The notes under the pieces: generated by a model
Seen by the model: only the letters and a program-made list of their open reading frames with translations
What the model was told of the DNA's origin: nothing
Database searches by the model: none
Program-made: the position numbers and the translations under genes
Shown: positions 59,050-64,000 of the stretch, in pieces
How positions within the stretch are numbered: the first letter of the stretch is position 1
How the letters are laid out: the number at the start of each line of letters is the position of its first letter
Source: Paraphysomonas bandaiensis
Lineage: Eukaryota; Chrysophyceae
Length of the DNA: 64,000 nt
Direction: 5' to 3'
Assembly (NCBI GenBank): GCA_965644295.1
Contig: CBFFRP010000295.1
Coordinates: forward strand, 143,858-207,857

Positions 59050-59514
59050 ATGTTACTTCACGATAAAGCTTTTACGTATATAATCAACTCAAGTGCAGGA
59101 ATAACCGGAGATGCAAGTAGCTGTGATATCGAGTTAGAACCTATTCATTTCCCCTATGAAAAATACCAGGTTAGATGTACAGCATTTACCATGAATTGTA
59201 GTTCTTTACACGCAGACGCTCCACAATATATTTTGTTAGCTGTTAGTGGTCTAAGCGATGGACCTAATTATTGTATGGGGTTAGAAAGTGATACACTTAT
59301 CATTGCTCATCTGAATACACATGAATCCTTATCCCAAATGACATCTGGGGAGGGGAGTGTATTTACGGTTTCGGGTATGTCTCAAAAACGGAGAATCCAC
59401 TTTGAGTTGTTGGAACCTGATCTCATTAATCTAGATGGTGGTTACCTGGATATTAATGGAGCTACTTACTGGACTATTTCACTTGTTTTTACACCTATTT
59501 TAGATCTGAACTAG
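59050..59514 (+). CDS. Single-domain paralogue of the preceding protein
   Basis: 154 residues equivalent to one half of the 317-residue protein just upstream: FTYIINSSAGITGDASSCDI at the start, LEPIH as in the second half's LQPIH, a SGEGSVFTVSGM segment matching SGDGGCFTVCNM, and the closing LVFTPIL. It is the last gene of the forward block. Its last 15 bases overlap the 3' end of the fibre gene on the other strand. Confidence 0.7.
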   Translation: MLLHDKAFTYIINSSAGITGDASSCDIELEPIHFPYEKYQVRCTAFTMNCSSLHADAPQYILLAVSGLSDGPNYCMGLESDTLIIAHLNTHESLSQMTSGEGSVFTVSGMSQKRRIHFELLEPDLINLDGGYLDINGATYWTISLVFTPILDLN

Positions 59515-60873
59515 ATCAATATGTGTCTTCCAGAATTTAGAACCTGAACCTACTGTTTGCATGTTGACATACGTATGAATTTCAAATGTCCAATTATCTG
59601 CTACATCACCCACTGTAAATATTAAAGGTGATAACACACACCCAAATCGATTCACACTTCCTCGATTCGAATCCCATACCCCGGGTGCAAATAGCCCTGT
59701 TCTTTCTAGCGTACCATTTTTCTTTACTAACACACGACCTAGAATTTCCGTCCAGCTTGCAATTCCCATAATATCAAAGGAAACTTGGAGAAGATATCGA
59801 CCTGTATATTGTATATACCCCGAAGAATCAATCATATTAGAATCTCCCCCAGTAGGTGTAGTACTTAACTCTGATGAAGTCATATAATGTCCACCACTTG
59901 ATGTTTGATATGTTGTGTTATAATCCATTGATGACCAGTATGTTACGGGACCATCAATTTCTTCCCAATAACAACTTTTCTTTAAAACTGTAAGCACATC
60001 CAAATTTGCTCGATCGGTAGTGGTAAAGGCGGTTGTTTGTTCTGTGGCGTCTGGGAATTCTACTTTCTGATAACAGTTTAAATGATCCACCCGAATCTCA
60101 TCTATTGCACCTCCTCCATCTGCTTTGAGGATTGTATTTACCGGAAATGTAAATTCATTCAAACTCCGAGTTACACCAGACCATAAAGTTACTAAAGAGT
60201 CATAGCTTGATTTTAATACATTTGTAAACGCTGTGCTTTGTTGTGTATAATCATAAAAACTAATCACGGAAGTCAACCCTAATAAATTAATATCCCCAAG
60301 CACCTCTACATCATTACAATTAACATGGGATGAAAACGTAGTTACCCCGTTAGATTTACTTTGATATGTAGTGATTTCTTCAAGATAAGCATTTGATGAC
60401 TCAAGGGTAGTTATTCTTGTTTCGTGTGAATCATGGGAAGTATCTAATAAATCAACTGTTGTTTTTAAATTCGAGAGATCAGTTTCAGCAGTGGTTAACC
60501 GCGCATCAAGTGCGGTAACATCACCTTCGGTGGTGGTTAACCGCACATCAAGGGAAACAACATCGCTTTCAGCGATGTCTAGTCTTCCGTCGAGGGAAAC
60601 AATATCGCTTTCAGCACTATCTAATCGTACATCTAAACCTGAGATTTGCACCTGAATATTTGAGCTAACTCCACTAAGTCTACTCACTTCCAAAGGTGTG
60701 ATTTCTATTGTGTTGACTGTAATCGATTCATCAATTGTTAAATTACTTGTTTCCACATTTTGAATATATGTGTTTTCAGAGTGAACACCTGTAGCGTGTA
60801 ATTCATCTAAATGGAGTGAAGAAAGACCACTTAGACTTGCTGTTTGAATGTTGTGATAACCATTGGTATTCAT
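59500..60873 (-). CDS. Fibre-like protein: coiled-coil shaft and globular head
   Basis: 457 residues. After a short N-terminus, residues 80-135 hold four 14-residue repeats (LDVRLDSAESDIVS, LDGRLDIAESDVVS, LDVRLTTTEGDVTA, LDARLTTAETDLSN), a regular coiled coil of the kind found in trimeric fibre shafts. The last ~150 residues are rich in Gly/aromatic strands (SGYIQYTGRYLLQVSFDIM, FTVGDVADNWTFEIHTYV) and look like a C1q/TNF-type jelly-roll head. By analogy it could be a receptor-binding fibre at capsid vertices. It is the last gene of the reverse block, downstream of the capsid gene. Confidence 0.7.
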   Translation of the reverse strand: MNTNGYHNIQTASLSGLSSLHLDELHATGVHSENTYIQNVETSNLTIDESITVNTIEITPLEVSRLSGVSSNIQVQISGLDVRLDSAESDIVSLDGRLDIAESDVVSLDVRLTTTEGDVTALDARLTTAETDLSNLKTTVDLLDTSHDSHETRITTLESSNAYLEEITTYQSKSNGVTTFSSHVNCNDVEVLGDINLLGLTSVISFYDYTQQSTAFTNVLKSSYDSLVTLWSGVTRSLNEFTFPVNTILKADGGGAIDEIRVDHLNCYQKVEFPDATEQTTAFTTTDRANLDVLTVLKKSCYWEEIDGPVTYWSSMDYNTTYQTSSGGHYMTSSELSTTPTGGDSNMIDSSGYIQYTGRYLLQVSFDIMGIASWTEILGRVLVKKNGTLERTGLFAPGVWDSNRGSVNRFGCVLSPLIFTVGDVADNWTFEIHTYVNMQTVGSGSKFWKTHIDLVQI

Positions 60874-60895
60874 TATTATTTACTTTATCCAATAT

Positions 60896-62359
60896 TTAAT
60901 ATTGTACGAGCATTGTTCCATCTTGACATATGATAACTGCATCGTGCATAGCAAAGGTATCATAGTGAACGGAAATGTTTCCACCTGTATTTTGGGTGTG
61001 TTTCACATTTAAGAAAATATCTTCTGTACTTGAGTTATACCCCTGGAATATATCTTCAGGTGAAGCACCAGAATATGATTCTAAATCTGCACCAATAATA
61101 AAATGAGGTTCACTAGCGGATGAGTGGATATATGTTTCCCCCTCGCCATTTGCAATAGGTGCGGATACATCATAAGCACTGATATCAATGTTAGGTTCGT
61201 GGTTCATGTCAGATACACTACCTATAGCCTTTAAGCACTCAATAAAGAATTCTGTTCGACTTCGAGGAGGTTTGGCGGGAACTGTTTTGCTCCCTAACCG
61301 TAAATAGTACTCTGTTAATCCAAAATGGGTGGAACCTGATGCATGATAAGTAATTGCACCTGCGTGTTTGCTTCGTGGAATGGTAAACAGGGATTTTAAA
61401 GATGAAAACCGTGCGGGGATTGGAATACTAACCTCGGTTTCTACACCATCAATAAGAGTGGCGTTATATGCATAATGACTAAAACGCGGTACAACAAAAC
61501 GAATCATTTCACCTGAATGTCCTTCAATGATCTGCATGGCGGAATCGCCTAGCTCAACCATTTGAGCAATATACTCCACATTGCTTACGGAAAAACTATC
61601 CAATGCGAGTTCCGAGTTTAAAAACTTAGATGGGCTATTTTGAAGTTGAAGTTCCAATCGAAGACCTGCCCCACTATTTGACATTGCGAAAAGAGGGATA
61701 TACTTTTGGCTTAGGGAACCTACAATAGAGAGTAAGTTAATACAATATGTTCTCGCAAGGGTATCCCCATTGGCTGCTATATCTGCAAATTCGTTATTTG
61801 CTGCATCATCCCAAAGGCGTTCACCTGCATATATTTTCGTTACCTTATTTGTTTTATCATGTGTTGAAATATTTGCGAGTTCAGCGTTGGTAGGATCCCC
61901 TGGTGTTCCAGCGACGACAACTGTTTTATAAACATCACTAAAATATTCATTTGATACACCCGCCATAATGGAAGCTTTACCTGATGCATCACCTGACTGT
62001 TGAAGTGCCATCAACTTGGAAACAAGCACCGAGTATTCATCTAAGTCCTCAATGAGATTGGATCCATGCCATAATCGTAATCTCCGTATAATCCCGTGAG
62101 CTCCTGCTTGACCTAAGCGTACAAAGGCATTCGCAGCTGCTCCGTTGGTTACTGTTAGATCAAATTTCAAAACGCTTTCTGTACCTGCGAGAACTGTGTT
62201 ATTAATACATGGGATTGTTAAATTAATTGTGCTTCCATCTGTAAATGGACCCGACTGATTTGGACGTACGTGACTTGTGTAACTGCGAGCAAATGCGCTC
62301 TCTTTTGAATTATCGTATTTTAAGTTGCGCGGAATCATGTGTTTTAATATAACCGACAT
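60896..62359 (-). CDS. Major capsid protein, double jelly-roll (Polinton)
   Basis: 487 residues, with the composition and segments of Polinton/adintovirus hexon-like capsid proteins. The N-terminus has SYTSHVRPNQSGPFTDGSTINLTIP followed by ESVLKFDLTVTN, and GIIRRLRLWHGSNLIEDLDEY is the conserved first-jelly-roll region. The middle has LFAMSNSGAGLRLELQLQ, and RFSSLKSLFTIPRS and TEYYLRLGSKTVPAKPP resemble the second jelly roll. The long hydrophobic/polar alternation fits beta strands. It would form the capsomers of an icosahedral particle. It starts about 8 bp from the first mini-ORF and lies between the fibre and core genes. The full-length frame argues for a capsid-forming element rather than a plain transposon. 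Confidence 0.88.
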   Translation of the reverse strand: MSVILKHMIPRNLKYDNSKESAFARSYTSHVRPNQSGPFTDGSTINLTIPCINNTVLAGTESVLKFDLTVTNGAAANAFVRLGQAGAHGIIRRLRLWHGSNLIEDLDEYSVLVSKLMALQQSGDASGKASIMAGVSNEYFSDVYKTVVVAGTPGDPTNAELANISTHDKTNKVTKIYAGERLWDDAANNEFADIAANGDTLARTYCINLLSIVGSLSQKYIPLFAMSNSGAGLRLELQLQNSPSKFLNSELALDSFSVSNVEYIAQMVELGDSAMQIIEGHSGEMIRFVVPRFSHYAYNATLIDGVETEVSIPIPARFSSLKSLFTIPRSKHAGAITYHASGSTHFGLTEYYLRLGSKTVPAKPPRSRTEFFIECLKAIGSVSDMNHEPNIDISAYDVSAPIANGEGETYIHSSASEPHFIIGADLESYSGASPEDIFQGYNSSTEDIFLNVKHTQNTGGNISVHYDTFAMHDAVIICQDGTMLVQY

Positions 62360-62366
62360 TTTTTAT

Positions 62367-62460
62367 TTAAGCAAAATGAGAACTCAAATCTTTCATTTAA
62401 GCAAAATGCGAACTCAAATCTTTCATTTTATTAAGCAAAATGAGAACTCAAATCTTTCAT
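62367..62460 (-). repeat. Three tandem nine-codon mini-ORFs (MKDLSSHFA)
   Basis: On the minus strand, 62460-62431, 62426-62397 and 62396-62367 each read ATG...TAA encoding MKDLSSHFA. They are spaced by 0-4 bases and sit between the core-like gene (ending ...DMSSHFA at 62465) and the capsid start at 62359. At DNA level they are tandem copies of that gene's 3' end with an added ATG-AAA. They may be leader ORFs, a translation-coupling device, or slippage duplicates. Confidence 0.8.
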
Positions 62461-62464
62461 TTTA

Positions 62465-62848
62465 TTAAGCAAAATGAGAACTCATATCCGAATCTTGGTG
62501 TTCTTCCTGCTTTTTACGAAAATTAATTTTCTCTAGATCGTGGTGAACTTTACGTGCTTTCTGATTAAGTCGAGCAGCTTTATCCACCGTTTTCCGAGCT
62601 TTATGAAGACCTTTTTCTGCTGCGCTGGAAAGGGCTCCACCTATCGGGATATTTTTTAACCCTGCGTCATTCAATATGCGTAAACCATCATCTGCCGCAT
62701 CAATAACTTTATGAGCTTTTACTACTTTTCGATCCACCTGTTTTAACCCTGAGTTAATTTTTCGTCCGATTTGTTTGCTATCCTTTTTCACCTTTTGACC
62801 GAGTCTTTTTGCTTGCTTGTTTATTTTTTTAATACCAACTCTTTTCAT
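62465..62848 (-). CDS. Small basic core/condensing-like protein
   Basis: 127 residues and very Lys/Arg-rich (KRVGIKKINKQAKRLGQKVKK, DRKVVKAHKV, RKTVDKAARLNQKARKVHHD), with one Gly/Ala hydrophobic segment in the middle (NIPIGGALSSAAEKG). Placement between the penton and capsid genes and its basicity recall the small virion core proteins of adintoviruses and adenoviruses, which bind genome DNA. The final residues MSSHFA are duplicated in the three mini-ORFs that follow. Confidence 0.65.
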   Translation of the reverse strand: MKRVGIKKINKQAKRLGQKVKKDSKQIGRKINSGLKQVDRKVVKAHKVIDAADDGLRILNDAGLKNIPIGGALSSAAEKGLHKARKTVDKAARLNQKARKVHHDLEKINFRKKQEEHQDSDMSSHFA

Positions 62849-62871
62849 ATGTTTTTAATAATGTAAAGATT

Positions 62872-63591
62872 TTATTTATATCGAATCACTAATGTACAGG
62901 ACCAGTGTTGACCATTTAAATCCACAATTCTACCTCTTTGATCAAGCAATCGTAAGTGTGTATTGACTAAATTCTCAATTGAGTTAACCTGTGACATTAA
63001 ATCTCCTTGATAGTAAATGACGCTATTTGGAGGAACCGAGTTTTGAATGCTGCAAAGGTAACATGCGTTCCGGGTATCGTTGCTTGATAAATTTTTTGTA
63101 ATAAAATTGCTTGAGGTGATATGTAATGTGCGAATTGGGAATAGATTAATATTAGTATTGCTGGCAATAGTTTGATTAGTTGAGGTATAAGATTGTCCTT
63201 CGCTAAGCCCAAGCAGTTCAAAGCATGTAGATGTTGTGTATAATGTAAATTCATAATTTGCATGGGTGATGGTGTATGTATTTGTTGTGGATTGATAAGT
63301 AAAGATTAACCCTGTATTGTTTTGGAGAACTGTTTTTAAAGTGCTCACATTATAATTTCCTTGAGGAATGGTGAATTGTTGAATTCCACCACTGTTAATC
63401 TCATATACTAACAGCTGATTAATATTATCTACATTATAGAAACTTGTAGGTATTTCCGCGGATTTTACCCCTACTGTTAATTCAGTAATTTGCTTAGGTA
63501 GGTCTATCCTTGGTAGGTGAAAGATTACATCGCTCGTGTTTTGATTGATTTGTAAACTGGCATCTCGGGAGTTTAAAAATACTTGAATCAT
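62872..63591 (-). CDS. Minor capsid protein, penton-like single jelly-roll
   Basis: 239 residues. The start MIQVFLNSRDASLQINQNTS, with VIFHLPRIDLP and KSAEIPTSFYNVDNINQ, matches the conserved N-terminal region of Polinton/virophage penton proteins. ITIPQG-like FTIPQGNYNVSTLKTVLQNN and FTLYTTSTCFELLGLSEGQ are the typical continuation, and NSVIYYQGDLMSQVN with LRLLDQRGRIVDLNGQHWSCTLVIRY closes the domain. It would occupy five-fold vertices of the particle. The start overlaps the 3' part of a short upstream ORF by 98 bp. The frame is intact. Confidence 0.85.
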   Translation of the reverse strand: MIQVFLNSRDASLQINQNTSDVIFHLPRIDLPKQITELTVGVKSAEIPTSFYNVDNINQLLVYEINSGGIQQFTIPQGNYNVSTLKTVLQNNTGLIFTYQSTTNTYTITHANYEFTLYTTSTCFELLGLSEGQSYTSTNQTIASNTNINLFPIRTLHITSSNFITKNLSSNDTRNACYLCSIQNSVPPNSVIYYQGDLMSQVNSIENLVNTHLRLLDQRGRIVDLNGQHWSCTLVIRYK

Positions 63592-63721
63592 TGCTTATTA
63601 CTCTTGATAAAATGTTTTCGAGGATCATTTCGAATCCGGGGATATGGTCATATTCACACCCTCCGAGTCTTTTATTTATTTCATTTATATCGATAAGTAG
63701 ATGGTAATCATAATGTTCCAT
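63494..63721 (-). CDS. Short hypothetical Polinton ORF
   Basis: 75 residues starting MEHYDYHLLIDINEINKRLG, with a proper ATG 13 bp after the stop of the upstream partial gene. The last 33 codons overlap the penton gene in another frame, so only the first ~43 residues are free coding sequence. No family recognised. It may be a real small gene or a degraded one. Confidence 0.4.
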   Translation of the reverse strand: MEHYDYHLLIDINEINKRLGGCEYDHIPGFEMILENILSRVISNDSSIFKLPRCQFTNQSKHERCNLSPTKDRPT

Positions 63722-63734
63722 TTATAATATGGAA

Positions 63735-64000
63735 TTATTTTATTTGAAGCTGGTTAAAGTTTTTATAAAATATGTTAGATACAATATCGATATCTAGATG
63801 ATTATATGCTCGATCAAATACGTAATTATATAACTCAATTGCGTGATCTTTTTTCATACGGAGTAACTCTTCGGATACCAGCTCAACTTCCTTGCGGTTT
63901 CTAAACTGGAATATTGTGACATTAGTTAACATTTTACGTAGTGTTAATTCAAATAGGTTGTAAGACTGAAGAGTAAATATAGTTGATAAACCAATGTGTC
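63735..64000 (-). CDS. C-terminal part of a probable packaging ATPase (cut by window edge)
   Basis: The frame is open from the window edge to a stop at 63735 (about 88 residues seen) and has no need of the internal Met at 63932. TIFQFRNRKEVELVSEELLR, a following helix, HLDIDIVSN and a final YKNFNQL resemble the C-terminal end of A32/FtsK-type packaging ATPases of Polintons and virophages (R-N-x-x-[DE], then a hydrophobic-Asp strand). The Walker motifs would lie beyond 64000. Position upstream of the penton gene fits a Polinton packaging ATPase. Identification rests on a short tail and is tentative. Confidence 0.4.
   Translation of the reverse strand, partial: HIGLSTIFTLQSYNLFELTLRKMLTNVTIFQFRNRKEVELVSEELLRMKKDHAIELYNYVFDRAYNHLDIDIVSNIFYKNFNQLQIK

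Larger units (their letters stand above)
50812..64000. mobile_element. Polinton/Maverick (adintovirus-like) element, right end cut
   Basis: At least 13 kb carrying type-B DNA polymerase, retroviral-type integrase, major and minor capsid-like proteins, core-like and fibre-like proteins, and a partial candidate packaging ATPase. This is the defining Polinton gene set. Genes are intronless, closely packed (gaps of 8-70 bp) and in two convergent blocks, in contrast to the intron-rich host genes. All frames in view are intact, so the insertion looks recent or functional. The left limit is approximate, set at the first element-like motif (hairpin). A maturation protease and both terminal repeats are not in view. 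Confidence 0.9.

Overview
The window is nuclear DNA from an intron-rich eukaryote. Ten cellular genes can be built with GT-AG introns, mostly about 45-140 bp, and the standard code. They span nucleolar (UTP18), signalling (CaMK-type kinase, HECT ligase), transport and antioxidant functions. I favour a unicellular protist, possibly a stramenopile: the HECT ligase carries three 'VPxGVRPG...CPP' repeats, there is a full-length PDR-type ABCG transporter, and the transposon relics are protist-like. This is inference from family knowledge; the sequence alone does not fix the taxon.

Layout. 1-2.2 kb: transposon-derived repeats. 2.2-4.8 kb (-) and 11.4-14.3 kb (+): two divergent coiled-coil genes separated by about 6.1 kb of (ATGT)n satellite. 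14.5-15.7 kb: clustered copies of a ~500-bp dispersed repeat. 16.3-18.3 kb (-): MFSD4-like MFS transporter, head-to-head with a 1311-aa ABCG/PDR transporter (18.9-23.9 kb). 24.7-26.1 kb (-): unknown gene with an internally duplicated tail. 28.8-29.7 kb (-): seven-exon Cu/Zn superoxide dismutase. 29.9-32.7 kb: two small (ATGT)n arrays sharing a flanking motif. 32.7-34.3 kb (+): histidine phosphatase. 37.8-39.2 kb (-) and 40.0-42.1 kb (+): CaMK-like kinase and intronless HECT ligase. 42.4-46 kb: hAT and copia relics and repeats. 46.9-48.9 kb (+): UTP18. 49.3-50.1 kb: an intact-looking non-autonomous hAT element with 8-bp target-site duplication.

From about 50.8 kb to the right edge the window holds most of a Polinton/Maverick (adintovirus-like) element with intact reading frames. 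Forward strand: two tandem GIY-YIG-like endonucleases, an AT-hook-like protein, two small acidic proteins, protein-primed-type DNA polymerase B, retroviral-type integrase, and two proteins made of one repeated domain. Reverse strand: fibre-like protein, double-jelly-roll major capsid protein, basic core-like protein, penton-like minor capsid protein, a small ORF, and what looks like the C-terminal end of a packaging ATPase running off the edge. The strands converge at 59.5 kb with a 15-bp overlap. The set would supply replication (PolB), integration and a capsid; a protease and the terminal repeats are not in view.

The most unusual points are: an integrase whose catalytic Glu position reads Asp; three tandem nine-codon mini-ORFs between core and capsid genes that copy the core protein's C-terminus; a domain used three times in two adjacent genes; a basic N-terminal module shared by PolB and an upstream small protein; and a degenerate nucleotide-binding half in the ABCG transporter. 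Exon structures were built by hand from splice sites, phase continuity and family resemblance; no search was run.
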